This document shows, in pieces, positions 1-9,587 of a stretch of DNA of 64,000 nt. Each line of letters starts with the position of its first letter. The stretch's first letter is position 1. The notes beneath the pieces are model-generated. The model saw nothing but the letters and a program-made list of their open reading frames with translations, searched no databases and had not been told where the DNA came from. Made by a program: the position numbers and the translations under genes. Origin of the DNA: Syntrophaceae bacterium UBA6087 (GTDB lineage: Bacteria > Desulfobacterota > Desulfomonilia > UBA1062); contig DIXF01000008.1 of assembly GCA_002448235.1 (NCBI GenBank), positions 62,001-126,000 on the forward strand, read 5' to 3'.

Positions 1-1
1 G

Positions 2-226
2 AACTGGCACGAATTCTCTCTGCCGATCCCTGCGCTGGCAGTCTATGCCGTCTCTCCCGACATACCGTCCGATAACCGGCAGTACCTGAGTAAATTGTTC
101 CCGTCTCTGGAGTATTCACTCTGGGGCGATGCAGGCCATTTCCTCATGATGGAGCAACCCGACAGGTTCAACAGGATCCTGGCGGGATTCCTCAAAGAGA
201 CAGCGGGCAAAGAACCTTCCCGGTAG
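2..226 (+). CDS. alpha/beta hydrolase, C-terminal fragment (5' end outside window)
   Basis: An open frame enters from the left edge and stops at 224-226, giving 74 residues. The motif GHFLMMEQPDRF matches the C-terminal catalytic-histidine region of alpha/beta hydrolases, where GH(F/M)...E.P..F precedes the last helix, and the preceding AVSPDIPSDN stretch is where the acid residue usually lies. The substrate cannot be told from this piece. The next gene is convergent, on the minus strand. I am fairly sure of the fold and unsure of the function. Confidence 0.7.
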   Translation, partial: NWHEFSLPIPALAVYAVSPDIPSDNRQYLSKLFPSLEYSLWGDAGHFLMMEQPDRFNRILAGFLKETAGKEPSR

Positions 227-329
227 TTGTTCATGCCGCTGATCGTACAACCTGAGGCCGGCGTACGCATGATCCGCAGGATGCCCGGGTTTCCCAACGA
301 AAGCATATATTGCCTTAAAAGGCGATTCG

Positions 330-668
330 CTATCCGGGCACAATACGCTGCAGCACAAAGCTGACGATCGAGAAGACAAAGCTGAACAGAAGCGCCCACC
401 AGAAGCTGAGAACATCGAACCCCGGGACGATGGCGCTCGTGAGAAGCACGAGCAGGGCATTCAGTATAAAAATGAAGAGCCCGAGAGTGAGGATGGTGAG
501 CGGAAGCGTGAGAATCACGAGCACCGGTCTCAAGACTGCGTTGATAAGCCCGAGAACGAGGGCCGTAACAAGGGCTGCCCAAAAGCTTCTCACCGTGACC
601 CCGGGCAGAAGGTACGCCGAGATCATGATCGCGACGGTCATTACCAGCCAGTTTACCAGAATACCCAT
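330..668 (-). CDS. phage holin family 4 / YvlD-like small membrane protein
   Basis: A 112-residue, very hydrophobic protein with about four membrane segments that cover most of its length. The pattern LVTALVLGLINAVLRPVL followed by LTLPLTILTLGLF is typical of the phage_holin_4_2 (YvlD) family of inner-membrane proteins, whose function is poorly known. I chose the ATG at 668 because GAGG lies about 8 nt upstream. The frame stays open further upstream, but that extension (to 755) is not hydrophobic and lacks a better ribosome site. It appears to be a single gene, not linked to phage genes, so lysis is unlikely to be its role. Confidence 0.8.
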   Translation of the reverse strand: MGILVNWLVMTVAIMISAYLLPGVTVRSFWAALVTALVLGLINAVLRPVLVILTLPLTILTLGLFIFILNALLVLLTSAIVPGFDVLSFWWALLFSFVFSIVSFVLQRIVPG

Positions 669-878
669 ACATGTAACCTCAACATTCATTGTAACTGCCG
701 GCTCGTAAAAAACAACCGGCAGAGGATTGCGCGGCGGGTCCGAAGCGCTCCCCACATCGCCTCACCAGAGCTGATACCGCAGAACAGGCATCAACGGATG
801 GGAAGGTCTCGTGACGTCTCGAAGGCATCATCGGAACAGGTGATGACATGGTCCAGGCGGGACGGATCGCAGAGGTAT

Positions 879-1532
879 TTATGCCGACCTTTTCTTTCCC
901 CGGATAGACCAATGACAGTCCATCCCAAGCATCTTGAAACGCTTTATCTCATCGATGTCGAAGTTGAGCGACTTAAGCAGTTCCGGGTAATCGTAGATGG
1001 GATGTACCGCATTATCCGCCGTGAGACAGTAGAGTGTCGCGGCGATGTACCAGTAGGCGTTCTGGAAAGACTTGTACAGCGCCCCGCCCTCCTTCGGCAG
1101 TACGAAATCGCCGATGACCATGTAACCGCCCGGCTTCACGAAGGTCGTGAGATGAGTGAGGATCTTCAGCATCTTTTCCCGGGGGAAAACGTTGAGGAAA
1201 TAATTGGCGATGACCATGTCGAATTCCTGCCCGTACTTTACTTCGAGGATGTCGTTGTTGATCATCTGTATGGGCTTGTTCAGGCCGGACCGGTCGATTT
1301 TTTTCTGCATGTACTTCAGCATGGTCTTGGAGATATCGACCGCGGTGACATTGACCCCTCTCCGGGCGGCTTCCACCGCTTCCACCCCGTGGCCCACGCC
1401 TGCGATAAGCAGCTTGTCCTCGGATTTCAGGCTGTCGAGCATCGCGACTTTACATTTCGGTATCTGTCCCAGGCTGTAAAGGCTCCCGGTAAACTCATAC
1501 TGAAACCCCATGAGCCAGTAACCGTCTTTCAT
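879..1532 (-). CDS. class I SAM-dependent methyltransferase
   Basis: A 217-residue protein. The sequence LLIAGVGHGVEAVEAARRG is motif I (the SAM-binding glycine loop, here GVGHG), VTAVDIS carries the acidic residue that binds the ribose, and FDMVIANYFLNVF plus VKPGGYMVIGDF are the later motifs of Rossmann methyltransferases. The substrate is unknown; the sequence resembles generic Methyltransf_11/25 proteins. The start at 1532 follows a strong GGGGGAGG ribosome site. A TTG in the same frame at 1550 overlaps that site and is rejected. It stands alone between convergent and same-strand neighbours. Confidence 0.8.
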   Translation of the reverse strand: MKDGYWLMGFQYEFTGSLYSLGQIPKCKVAMLDSLKSEDKLLIAGVGHGVEAVEAARRGVNVTAVDISKTMLKYMQKKIDRSGLNKPIQMINNDILEVKYGQEFDMVIANYFLNVFPREKMLKILTHLTTFVKPGGYMVIGDFVLPKEGGALYKSFQNAYWYIAATLYCLTADNAVHPIYDYPELLKSLNFDIDEIKRFKMLGMDCHWSIRGKKRSA

Positions 1533-1654
1533 AAGGTACCTCCCCCTCAATGGATTTATTCAATGTATAGTTTTTTAAGACTATAAACCAATTCAGAGGG
1601 TTTGTACATGACCTGGATTTACCTTCATCGGTGCACCGGCTTTGAAAGGCGGCG

Positions 1655-2737
1655 CTATTGGGAGCCCTTATCCGCTGTTATACCTTCAAACGTCGGCCTG
1701 ATTGCCTCGATAAAGGCATTCCTGAGCAGATTTCCGATGGCGGTCCAGTAATCGATGTTCTGATCCTCAAAATTCCCTTTAATGGGAACTTGCGTGGCGA
1801 CCTTTCCGGTACGCTCGCTCTTCAATATCTGGGCAGTCGCGCCGACAATGGCCTCCCAGGTGAGCCTGAGCATGCTTTTGCTGTCTTTCTTCCAGTCCAC
1901 GACCTCCAGATCGTCGAACAGAGGTTTGGCATACCCTTCGTACGCGCCTTTCGAGGCCACAATTTCGGAATAGAGCGTAAATGTCCCGCTCTCCACGTCA
2001 AAGTTCCCATAGGCCTTGAAGAAGTCGTTCATGCGGACGAGGTTCACGTCGTTCAACGAGAATCTCAAGTCAAAGGTCGGCTTCTTCTCAAAGGTGTTCA
2101 GCACCACGACCACGCTGACCCTGGGGTCGTTGTTCCCCGGTTTGTTGTAGATTTCGATTCTTGCAAACTTGTTCTGCGAAACATCTCTGCTGTTTGTAAG
2201 GTTGGTGGCGTACAGGTAGACCTTGTCGAGGTAGATATCAATTTCGGGTTCGCTGTGAAAATCCCGGTAATGGATTGTGGCATCCGTTGCTTTCAGCTGG
2301 TTGATGCTGAACGGAAAGAAATCTTTGGTGATCTCGATCCAGCTGGGCGTTACGGTTGTCTGAGACGTTTCCCTGGTGGGGCCTTTGACGAAGTTCAGCC
2401 TGGGTTCGTGGAAGGTGATATCCCCCACGAGAGATCCGTGAACGACTTCCGACCACTGGACGGACAGCTCGACGCGGCTCACGTCGATAAAGGGCACAGG
2501 AACGCGCCCGCCGGTTTTCTCCAGCTTCAGCTCGATAATATCGTACGCCCCGCGCCAGAGGTGGAGGTTGATATCTTTTACCTTCCCCTGGTAATCCTCC
2601 ATCCCGTCCAGCTTATCGTTTACATAATCCAGAACGATGCGCGGAAGGATCACCGCCCGGAAAACCACGAGGGCCGCGGCAAGGAGAAGCAGTCCTATGG
2701 TGACCTTTGATCTGAGGAGGCCTTTCGTCTCGGGCAT
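1655..2737 (-). CDS. DUF748 / AsmA-like envelope protein
   Basis: A 360-residue protein with one N-terminal membrane segment (about residues 11-30) followed by a beta-rich region. The family signature is visible: LPRIVLDYVNDKL after the membrane anchor, then IDVSRVELSVQW and GDITFHEPRLNFVKG. DUF748 proteins are AsmA-like and are thought to act in the periplasm, possibly in lipid transfer or envelope upkeep, but the role is not settled. At 360 residues it is much shorter than the large DUF748 proteins (often over 900), so it is a compact single-unit version. It lies just downstream of the oxidoreductase genes on the same strand, with no obvious functional link. Confidence 0.75.
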   Translation of the reverse strand: MPETKGLLRSKVTIGLLLLAAALVVFRAVILPRIVLDYVNDKLDGMEDYQGKVKDINLHLWRGAYDIIELKLEKTGGRVPVPFIDVSRVELSVQWSEVVHGSLVGDITFHEPRLNFVKGPTRETSQTTVTPSWIEITKDFFPFSINQLKATDATIHYRDFHSEPEIDIYLDKVYLYATNLTNSRDVSQNKFARIEIYNKPGNNDPRVSVVVVLNTFEKKPTFDLRFSLNDVNLVRMNDFFKAYGNFDVESGTFTLYSEIVASKGAYEGYAKPLFDDLEVVDWKKDSKSMLRLTWEAIVGATAQILKSERTGKVATQVPIKGNFEDQNIDYWTAIGNLLRNAFIEAIRPTFEGITADKGSQ

Positions 2738-2767
2738 CCGTCACTGTGTCCTTATAGGGACCAAGGG

Positions 2768-3631
2768 TTACGTCCTCAAGGAATCCATGAGGCGTTTTAT
2801 ACCGTCGAGGTCGATCGTGCGCTCATAGAGCGGCCTGGTATCATGCATGTATGCATCCAGCGTATCTTCGAATGCCGGCCTGTCGTCATTGATGTAAATG
2901 ACGCCGAGCGGATATTTCCCTGTTTCAAGCGCCTTGGCAAAGGCTGCCGGGCGGTCGCAGGGATCGTAGTCCTCACCGAGATAGTAGGTGTTTTCCTTGT
3001 ACCACTGGTAAGTGTTCACTTTGTTGTACGTCACGCAGGGCTGGAAAATATCCACCAGGGCATAGCCCTTATGGGTGATGGCCTTTTTCAGGATCTCGGA
3101 AGTCTGTTCTTCGTCACCGGCATATGCCCGTGCCACGAACGGGGCGTTGAGCGAGACAGCCACGGCAAGGGGGTTGAAGGCTTCCTCCGTGACGCCCTGA
3201 GGCTGGACCGGCGTGACAAACCCTACCCTGGTCGTGGGGGAAGCCTGGCCCTTGGTCAGGGCATAGACCATGTTGTTGTGGACGATATTGGTAATGCCCG
3301 GATTGCGCCTTATGGCATGGATGAAATGGTTGCCCCCTTCACCGTAGGTATCTCCGTCCCCGCTCTCCGCTATGACGGTCAGACCCCTGTTCGAGGCCTT
3401 GATAGCGGTGGCCGCGGGGAGGCTCCGGCCATGGAGGCCGTTGAAATAATGCACGTCCAGGTACTGCGGAGTTTTTGCCGCCTGGCCGATACCCGAGACC
3501 AGCACCACGGTGTCCGGGTCGAGCTCGAGTTCGGACAGTGTATTCTTGAGGGAGGCCAGGATACGGAAGTTGCCGCACCCCCGGCACCAGGCAATATCGA
3601 TCTCATGGTCGAAATCATAGAGGGAAGCCAT
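2768..3631 (-). CDS. 2-oxoacid:ferredoxin oxidoreductase, beta subunit (KorB/PorB type)
   Basis: A 287-residue thiamine-diphosphate subunit. AWCRGCGNFRIL near the N-terminus is the WC.GCG motif of beta subunits, and GDGDTYGEGGNHFIHAIRRN is the GDG...N ThDP/Mg motif. The sequence QASPTTRVG and the ending match the two-subunit 2-oxoacid:acceptor oxidoreductases. The enzyme oxidatively decarboxylates a 2-oxoacid to an acyl-CoA and passes electrons to ferredoxin. It starts at 3631, with AAGGAG 7 nt upstream; the longer frame to 3748 runs into the alpha gene. It lies 14 nt after the alpha subunit and is surely co-transcribed with it. The substrate (2-oxoglutarate, pyruvate or branched) is not decided by sequence. 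Confidence 0.88.
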   Translation of the reverse strand: MASLYDFDHEIDIAWCRGCGNFRILASLKNTLSELELDPDTVVLVSGIGQAAKTPQYLDVHYFNGLHGRSLPAATAIKASNRGLTVIAESGDGDTYGEGGNHFIHAIRRNPGITNIVHNNMVYALTKGQASPTTRVGFVTPVQPQGVTEEAFNPLAVAVSLNAPFVARAYAGDEEQTSEILKKAITHKGYALVDIFQPCVTYNKVNTYQWYKENTYYLGEDYDPCDRPAAFAKALETGKYPLGVIYINDDRPAFEDTLDAYMHDTRPLYERTIDLDGIKRLMDSLRT

Positions 3632-3645
3632 GGCCGATCTCCTTT

Positions 3646-5340
3646 TTACAGCAATTGCCCGTTTAAGGCATCGTATATATCCTCTGGCATGAGGGGAAGA
3701 CCGTCGAACTTGAGAATACGCAGGTCGAAATCCATGCCGGTTTCGCACGTGATCAGGCGGCCGAACTGAGAGGTGGCATTGCTTTCCGCGATGATCTTCT
3801 TCCGCGCCCTGGAAAGGTATCCGGCGATATCCGGGGCCAGAGGGTAGATCTGGGAAAAGTGCAGAACGGCCGTATCTTTCCGGCCGAGCATTTCTACGGC
3901 CTCAATCACGGGGTGGTACGACGATCCCCAGCACACGATAATGTTTTCATAATCCTCAGGGCCGATAAAAGCCGGTGGCAATAGCTCTTCCATGAGCCCG
4001 TCCATTTTTTTCAGCCTTTTCCGGACCATGGCGGTTCTCATACCGAAGTCTTCCGTGATGAAGCCCTGCTCGTCATGCTCGTCGCTGTCGGTGCGGACCC
4101 TGCCGGCGCCGAAACCGGGAACGCCCCTGGGAGAGATGCCGCTTTCGGTCAGGGTATACCGGCGGTAATCCTTCTCGGTCCGTACGATGAAAGGCTGGTC
4201 GTACACCTTTGAGGTGTCCAGCTCCGGTATATTGTACCGCGACTCCAGGAGGAACTGGTCAGTGAGGATGAACGCCGGCACCTGGTGTTTATCGGCCAGG
4301 TAAAAGGCATGCCTGGTGAGCGCAAAGGCCTGCTCGATGTTTCCGGGAGCGAGTATGGCCCTGGGGAATTCTCCGTGTCCCGAATGGAGGACAAACAGGA
4401 GGTCGGCCTGTTCCGTCCGCGTGGGCAGGCCTGTGGCAGGCCCCGGTCTCTGGCCTATGTGAACGACGAGAGGGGATTCCATGCATCCGGCAAGGCTTAC
4501 GCCCTCCACCATGAGGGCAAAACCTCCTCCCGAGGTGGTGACGAGTGCCCTGCCCCCTGCATACCATGAGCCTATGGCCATATTCACGGCGCTGATCTCG
4601 TCTTCGGCCTGCTCTACGACGACGCTTGAACGCCCTGCCTTTTGCGTGAAGAATACCAGTACGCCCGTCGAGGGCGACATGGGATACGAGGAGACAAAGG
4701 TGCAGCCTCCTGCAAGTGCTCCAAGGCCAACGGCGTTGATGCCGTCCATCAGAAGCTCTCGTTCGACGCCTTCGGAGTGTTCGATGGAGATCGCAGCCTG
4801 GCCGGGTTTCAGGAGTTTCTTTCCCTCCTCGTAGCCGATTTCTGCGGCATGGAGGTTTTTCTGCAGGCGCTGCTCTTCAAGGCTGGAAAAAAACGTTCTG
4901 AGCTCTTCTTCCATGAGTTGCCTGTCAACGTAAAACAGGGCGGACAAGAGCCCGAGCAGGATGGTGTTGCCGTAAACGGCCCCTCCTGCATCGCGTGCGA
5001 GAGCGGTCAGGGGGACCTCGATCACGGGATAATGCCCCTCGAGGTATCTCTCCTCGATGAACGCCCGATCGCCGATGATGACGGTTTCATGGGTGATGCG
5101 GTCATGGAACCGCCTCATCGCGTCTTTCTGCATGGGTATGAAGATGTCTATCCTCCGGGTGTACGAGGCGACCCTTCGGGAGGATACGCGCACCTGGGTG
5201 GTGTTGTTCCCCCCGCGGATACGGGACATATATTCGCTGTAGGAAAAGACATGATAGCCGAAGCGTTTGAAAAGCTTCGTGGTGATCGCTTCCAGGGTCT
5301 GCAGTCCCTGGCCTGCCTGCCCGGAAAATACGATGGACAT
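3646..5340 (-). CDS. 2-oxoacid:ferredoxin oxidoreductase, fused gamma-alpha subunit (KorA type)
   Basis: About 564 residues. The N-terminal 190 residues form the gamma domain (IVFSGQAGQGLQT, SRIRGGNNTTQVRVS). The rest is the alpha domain, beginning near DGINAVGLGALAGGCTFVSSYPMSPST and containing the pyrimidine-binding region (EQAEDEISAVNMAIGSWYAG) and TTSGGGFALM. This gamma-alpha fusion paired with a short beta subunit is the usual two-gene form. I place the start at 5340; an in-frame ATG at 5364 is possible, and neither has a strong ribosome site. No dedicated ferredoxin gene is adjacent. The enzyme would supply reduced ferredoxin or fix CO2 in an anaerobe. Confidence 0.85.
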   Translation of the reverse strand: MSIVFSGQAGQGLQTLEAITTKLFKRFGYHVFSYSEYMSRIRGGNNTTQVRVSSRRVASYTRRIDIFIPMQKDAMRRFHDRITHETVIIGDRAFIEERYLEGHYPVIEVPLTALARDAGGAVYGNTILLGLLSALFYVDRQLMEEELRTFFSSLEEQRLQKNLHAAEIGYEEGKKLLKPGQAAISIEHSEGVERELLMDGINAVGLGALAGGCTFVSSYPMSPSTGVLVFFTQKAGRSSVVVEQAEDEISAVNMAIGSWYAGGRALVTTSGGGFALMVEGVSLAGCMESPLVVHIGQRPGPATGLPTRTEQADLLFVLHSGHGEFPRAILAPGNIEQAFALTRHAFYLADKHQVPAFILTDQFLLESRYNIPELDTSKVYDQPFIVRTEKDYRRYTLTESGISPRGVPGFGAGRVRTDSDEHDEQGFITEDFGMRTAMVRKRLKKMDGLMEELLPPAFIGPEDYENIIVCWGSSYHPVIEAVEMLGRKDTAVLHFSQIYPLAPDIAGYLSRARKKIIAESNATSQFGRLITCETGMDFDLRILKFDGLPLMPEDIYDALNGQLL

Positions 5341-5491
5341 GTCGTCTCTCGGTTTAAAGACCATATATACATGGTAGCCGTCACGGGCTTAAGACTCAAC
5401 CTCTTCGGGACCTGCAGGCCCGTACGAGAGCTTAACGGCGTATCTGATCCGCCATATCCGTTGTTTTAAGGCCTTTCTTTAACGCCGGGCG

Positions 5492-5923
5492 CTAACCCTG
5501 CATTGCCTGCTGGACGGCGTCCTTGAGTTCTTTCGTGCCGGCGGGCTTGATCAGAAGGGCCTGAAAGCCAATGTCTTTCACCTCCTGCTCGCCTATGGTA
5601 TCGCTGAAGCCGGTGCAGAGGATGATCCGGATATCGGGACGGATCTCGATAAATTTCCTCCCCAGGTCTACCCCTGTTATCTGCGGCATTGTCTGGTCGG
5701 TAATGACGAGATCGTATTCTTGAGGGGCTTTGCGGAACATCTCGAGAGCCTCCAAGCTGTCTTTTGCGGTTATCACCGTATAACCCACCCGTTGCAGCGC
5801 CCTCTGAAGGCTTGAAAGAATGATCTCCTCGTCATCTATCAGGAGGATTGTCCCGGAGTCTTTCCCCTTTGCTTCACCCTGATTGCGGATCAGGTGTACA
5901 TTCGGCCTGTTCTCTTCATTCAT
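5492..5923 (-). CDS. stand-alone response-regulator receiver protein
   Basis: A 143-residue protein that is a single receiver domain after a 23-residue polar leader. The key residues are present: the acidic pair in LLIDDEE, phospho-acceptor Asp76 in VITDQTMP, Thr104 in LCTGFSD and Lys126 in LLIKPAG. There is no output domain, and no histidine kinase is encoded nearby, so its partner must be elsewhere. The CTGFS and DQTMP wording resembles receivers linked to hybrid kinases in Deltaproteobacteria. It starts at 5923, with AAGGATGG upstream. Confidence 0.85.
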   Translation of the reverse strand: MNEENRPNVHLIRNQGEAKGKDSGTILLIDDEEIILSSLQRALQRVGYTVITAKDSLEALEMFRKAPQEYDLVITDQTMPQITGVDLGRKFIEIRPDIRIILCTGFSDTIGEQEVKDIGFQALLIKPAGTKELKDAVQQAMQG

Positions 5924-6228
5924 AGACACCATCCTTGTGCAGGCACGCATGGGCTGTGCTGACTTCCGTTAATCGAACGGGAAGCACACGCTCCTGAACT
6001 GCGGTCCTTTAGAACGAACTCAGCAATTGATTGTACAGTTGATTACACTTTAGATGATCGGCATGCCTAAACGGTGCATCGCCGGGTTTGTCAGGCCCGA
6101 AAAAGCATATTCATACACGTTTTCGGATCAGAGCAAGGGAAAAGCTTCCAACCCCATGGTTGCGGCCGTGATTCAGGCGGCGGCCTACCGATTTCTTGCA
6201 CGAACTTTTTTCTCAAGAGGGCTTTGAG
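5924..6228. other. intergenic stretch without a recognised gene
   Basis: About 305 bases between two minus-strand genes. I see no convincing gene, RNA or terminator. It must hold the promoter of the receiver gene. Confidence 0.5.
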
Positions 6229-6795
6229 TCAGTTTCCCGATGCCGCTTTCAGGCTTACGACGATGCAGTGAACCTGGAGCTTGTTGGCCTGGGGAAAGTA
6301 ATTATAGGCAGGGCCGTCGCCGTAGGCATAGGGGATGAGTTTGAGCTCACCCTCGAAGACTGTTCCCGGTTTCGCTGCACGGAACAGCTCAGCAGGCTCG
6401 GCAGCCGTGAAGTCTTTCCCGGAGATGCCTACGAGCTTTTCCTGCCCGGTGTAGAAGGCGAGTACGAGCTGGGGGACCTGATCGTCCTGCCCAAGCGAAC
6501 CGATCAATCTCTCCGAGGGATAACAGCTGAGCGTAAACCCGTTTCCGGCCTCGTTGCCTGCCTTGACCAGACGACACTCCCCGCTGGTCCGGATCACGGC
6601 TCCAGGCGCGAACCTCTTGTCCAGTATGGCGAAGGCCTTCTTCATTTCCTGCTTTGCGCAGATCGAGCATGGATCGGCCGCTGCACCTGCAAGATGACGG
6701 AAGGCCTCATCGGGAAGGTCGAAGGCATAAGGGCAGGAAACAGCCGCCAGGACAACGAACAGTAGGATCCCCATAACCCTGCTCGCGAACGTCAT
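6229..6795 (-). CDS. secreted protein of unknown function
   Basis: A 188-residue protein with a clear signal peptide (hydrophobic residues about 7-22, cleavage likely after an Ala near residue 24). The mature part has a CSIC pair near residues 43-46 and two more cysteines, but I do not recognise a family. Its start overlaps the stop of the upstream hydrolase gene by 4 nt (ATGA), so the two are translationally coupled and probably act together in the envelope. No catalytic motif stands out. Confidence 0.65.
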   Translation of the reverse strand: MTFASRVMGILLFVVLAAVSCPYAFDLPDEAFRHLAGAAADPCSICAKQEMKKAFAILDKRFAPGAVIRTSGECRLVKAGNEAGNGFTLSCYPSERLIGSLGQDDQVPQLVLAFYTGQEKLVGISGKDFTAAEPAELFRAAKPGTVFEGELKLIPYAYGDGPAYNYFPQANKLQVHCIVVSLKAASGN

Positions 6796-7628
6796 GGGAT
6801 AACCCCCTCTTTTTTCGTGAGATAGCGGTCGATGAAATCGTTGATGGAGGATACGAAGACCTCCTGCGATTCGATGAACCCCCTGTTGTGGGAGCCGCGA
6901 ATCCCGGTAAATTTCTTCGGCCCCTTGATCGATTCGTAGAGCTCCTCTGCGTGGCGGAAAGGAACCACTTCATCGTCCGGGCTGTGGATAACGAGGACCG
7001 GACAGCTTACCCCTTCAAGATACGCAAGGGTGTCGTAGGCATCCTCTGACACGAAGCATGAAGTTGTCCAGCCGAAGAGGTCGCGGACCAGTGACTGAAG
7101 CGTGGTAAAGGTGGATTCGAGGATGAGGAGCCCGGCCTCGTGGACCGACGCGGTCCTCGCTGCGATCGAGCCGCCCAGCGACCTTCCCCAGACGATAATC
7201 GTCCGGGGGTGGATTTTTCTCTTCTCGGTCAGATAGCGGTAGGCGGCGTCGGCATCCAGGTAGATGCCGTGCTCTGAAGGCGAACCCTCGCTGTTGCCGT
7301 ATCCCCGGTAATCGAAGATGAATACGTTCAGCCCGAGCCTGTTGCCGACGGCTACCGAATCGAGGTAGCTGCCGATGTTTCCGCCGTTGCCGTGGCAGAA
7401 CAGGACGGTTCCCCTCGGATTTGCCGCCGGGACCCACCAGCAGGAGATTTTCACGTTGTCTTCTGTGGTGACGGTCACGTCTTCATACGCCAGGTTCGCA
7501 TCCGCAGGGGTGTGCCGTATCTGACGCACGGGATAGTAGAGAGCCCCGGATACGCAGCCCGACAGCAGGAGCAGGAGGACCAGGAACTGAACGGCCCTTG
7601 CCGTATGCTTTTGAAATAATGCGTTCAT
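6792..7628 (-). CDS. alpha/beta hydrolase lipoprotein (BEM46/ABHD13-like)
   Basis: A 278-residue protein. Residues 14-25 form a lipoprotein signal ending in LLSGC, so Cys25 should be lipidated. The hydrolase core shows the oxyanion motif FCHGNGGN (about 78-83), nucleophile Ser150 in WGRSLGG, the acid in HSPDDEVVPF (about 218) and His247 in GSHNRGF. The HGNGG and GRSLGG wording is typical of the BEM46/ABHD13/17 branch of serine hydrolases. The substrate is unknown. It is coupled by a 4-nt overlap to the secreted-protein gene downstream, and follows the DUF4105 gene closely. Confidence 0.85.
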   Translation of the reverse strand: MNALFQKHTARAVQFLVLLLLLSGCVSGALYYPVRQIRHTPADANLAYEDVTVTTEDNVKISCWWVPAANPRGTVLFCHGNGGNIGSYLDSVAVGNRLGLNVFIFDYRGYGNSEGSPSEHGIYLDADAAYRYLTEKRKIHPRTIIVWGRSLGGSIAARTASVHEAGLLILESTFTTLQSLVRDLFGWTTSCFVSEDAYDTLAYLEGVSCPVLVIHSPDDEVVPFRHAEELYESIKGPKKFTGIRGSHNRGFIESQEVFVSSINDFIDRYLTKKEGVIP

Positions 7629-7640
7629 CCTGTTTCGCCT

Positions 7641-9578
7641 TTAGAAAAATACGTTCCAGAGAAGCTTTGTCTCTGTCTGAAAGAAGTCGCGGGTTTTCCG
7701 CCGGGTAAGGTCGAGGGTGATGCTCTGGTTTTGCTCCAGGGTGAAGTTCTGCTGCACGCCGGCTTCGAAGCTGTTGAACGTGTCGCCCAGGACATAGTAC
7801 AGGTCTCTCGCGAATACATGCGCCTTCCAGGGGCCTCTTATGCGTTTGACGAGGCCGGCCGAGCCCCCTGCCCCGAGTGCATAATTCTTTTCCAGGATGC
7901 CTCCTGCGTAAAGGTTCGTTTCAAGCATCCAGTACATGAGCCCGAGCTCGTCGCTCTTGTATGCAAAGCCGCCTCCCGGGTTGAGCCCGTAGACCAGATG
8001 GTCGTCTCCGTCCCGGGCCGTGATCCGGGACAGTCCGGTCTTGACCTTCCATGAGATCGGATGGAAAATCTCATCCCGCGGGCTTAAGGAAAAGATATCG
8101 ATGATATCGAGGCTCTCCAGGGAGAGCTTGTTGTCCTCCGGATAGAATCTGGCTCCCACGTCCGCGAAAACCAGGTGCGCTCCTTCGACGAACCCGCTGT
8201 CGTTGTCCATGAGATGATGGTATGCGGGGCGGAGCCTCATCTCCACGAATACGTCCCCTTTTTTCATGCCCGAACCTATGGCGAAACGGTTTGACCGGTG
8301 GCCGAGGTCGGGCCGGACAGGGTCCTGTATCTCGTACAACTCCCCTGAGGGGGATGTTCCCAGTCTGCTGCGGGCATTGAGGATCGAAAGGAAACGCTCC
8401 TGATAGACCTCCTTGGGCAGCGTGTGCTTGGTATAAAGATATTGCAGGTATTCTCCGGCAAGCTCGTAGGTCTTTCTTTTTTCCAAATCCGGCGTATCCG
8501 ATCCGGAAAACGGGTCTTCCGGGATAACGCCGTCGGCCATGCCCAGGGCGATACCCTGGCGCTCTGCCGATGCGCCCGTTGCCAGGTGTCTGATCTTAGT
8601 CGTCCGGGAGGGCCGGTAGGAAGAATCCGTTATCAGCCCTTGCGCTTCGATCATGCGGATGGAATCGAGCGGGATGAGCCATCCGTGAAACTTGTCGGTG
8701 AGCTCGATGCCCGGGCGAGCCGCTTCGAGCATGAAATAAAGCAGATACGAGCAGTTCTCATTGAAGAAGTAATAGTCCGACGCAATGGCATCCATCTCCC
8801 GGATATGGAGCATCATCCTCTCGATCTCGGGCCCGGTGAGGTTGAGGCGGTATTCCCAGATGTCACGGTGGTCGACGTCGCTGTACTGCTGGAGCTTGGC
8901 GTAGTACGGCAGGACCGAGAAATACCCCGGATACAGGCCGAACAGGCCCTTGACGGCGAACAAGGGGCCGAAGGTCTCGTTGGCGTATGCCGAATAACTC
9001 ACCGAATGGGCAAGGAGCTTTGTTTTATCGCTCGTTTCTATGGTCAGGAGCGTGTGTCCGAACATGGAAGCAGGGCTGTTCAGATGCGCCATGGGAAAAA
9101 CCAGGGTGGCCGAAGCGGGCCTGTTCTCTTCCATGAAGTCCATGAACGGGCGGCATTCGGGTATGGGAAGCTGTGAAGGGTCCAGGCTCAACCTTTCCTT
9201 TATCCACTCGAAGCGCGCCGTGAACCTGCATACCGCGGACGCATTCACGTCTTCGTGAGGCTGGAAAAAGGCGCGGATGGTCGCCTGGAGCTCCGCTTCC
9301 GGATTGGCCTTTCCATCGGGAGCCAGGAAGAACTTCGGATCGTCGATAAGGCTTTCCTTGCCGGAAAAGCTCGTCCGGTAGTGCAGAAGGATGTCCCAGT
9401 ACCTCTCCTCATGGAGCTTCATGCGCTGTGCCGCCTGCAGTACTTCCCTCAGGTAGGGCGTATCCGTATCCTGAGCATGGACGGGGGCAGCGGAAACCAG
9501 GGAGAGAACAGCGGCAAGAAAAAGGAAGGAGATACGGGTGGTGACTGTGCCGTATCTCCTTCCCGGTCCTGTATGCAT
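7641..9578 (-). CDS. DUF4105 (Lnb N-terminal-like) periplasmic/outer-membrane protein
   Basis: A 645-residue protein with a signal peptide (about residues 13-35, ending VHAQ). The middle holds the DUF4105 signature: HLNSPASMFGHTLLTIE, then YYFFNENCSYLLYFMLEAARP with the conserved N.C. This family includes the N-terminal domain of lacto-N-biosidase LnbB and may be a papain-like or amidase-like fold. The last 250 residues alternate polar and aromatic residues and end in FF, which suggests a small outer-membrane barrel. It sits upstream of the lipoprotein hydrolase on the same strand. Confidence 0.78.
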   Translation of the reverse strand: MHTGPGRRYGTVTTRISFLFLAAVLSLVSAAPVHAQDTDTPYLREVLQAAQRMKLHEERYWDILLHYRTSFSGKESLIDDPKFFLAPDGKANPEAELQATIRAFFQPHEDVNASAVCRFTARFEWIKERLSLDPSQLPIPECRPFMDFMEENRPASATLVFPMAHLNSPASMFGHTLLTIETSDKTKLLAHSVSYSAYANETFGPLFAVKGLFGLYPGYFSVLPYYAKLQQYSDVDHRDIWEYRLNLTGPEIERMMLHIREMDAIASDYYFFNENCSYLLYFMLEAARPGIELTDKFHGWLIPLDSIRMIEAQGLITDSSYRPSRTTKIRHLATGASAERQGIALGMADGVIPEDPFSGSDTPDLEKRKTYELAGEYLQYLYTKHTLPKEVYQERFLSILNARSRLGTSPSGELYEIQDPVRPDLGHRSNRFAIGSGMKKGDVFVEMRLRPAYHHLMDNDSGFVEGAHLVFADVGARFYPEDNKLSLESLDIIDIFSLSPRDEIFHPISWKVKTGLSRITARDGDDHLVYGLNPGGGFAYKSDELGLMYWMLETNLYAGGILEKNYALGAGGSAGLVKRIRGPWKAHVFARDLYYVLGDTFNSFEAGVQQNFTLEQNQSITLDLTRRKTRDFFQTETKLLWNVFF

Positions 9579-9587
9579 TGAATCGAT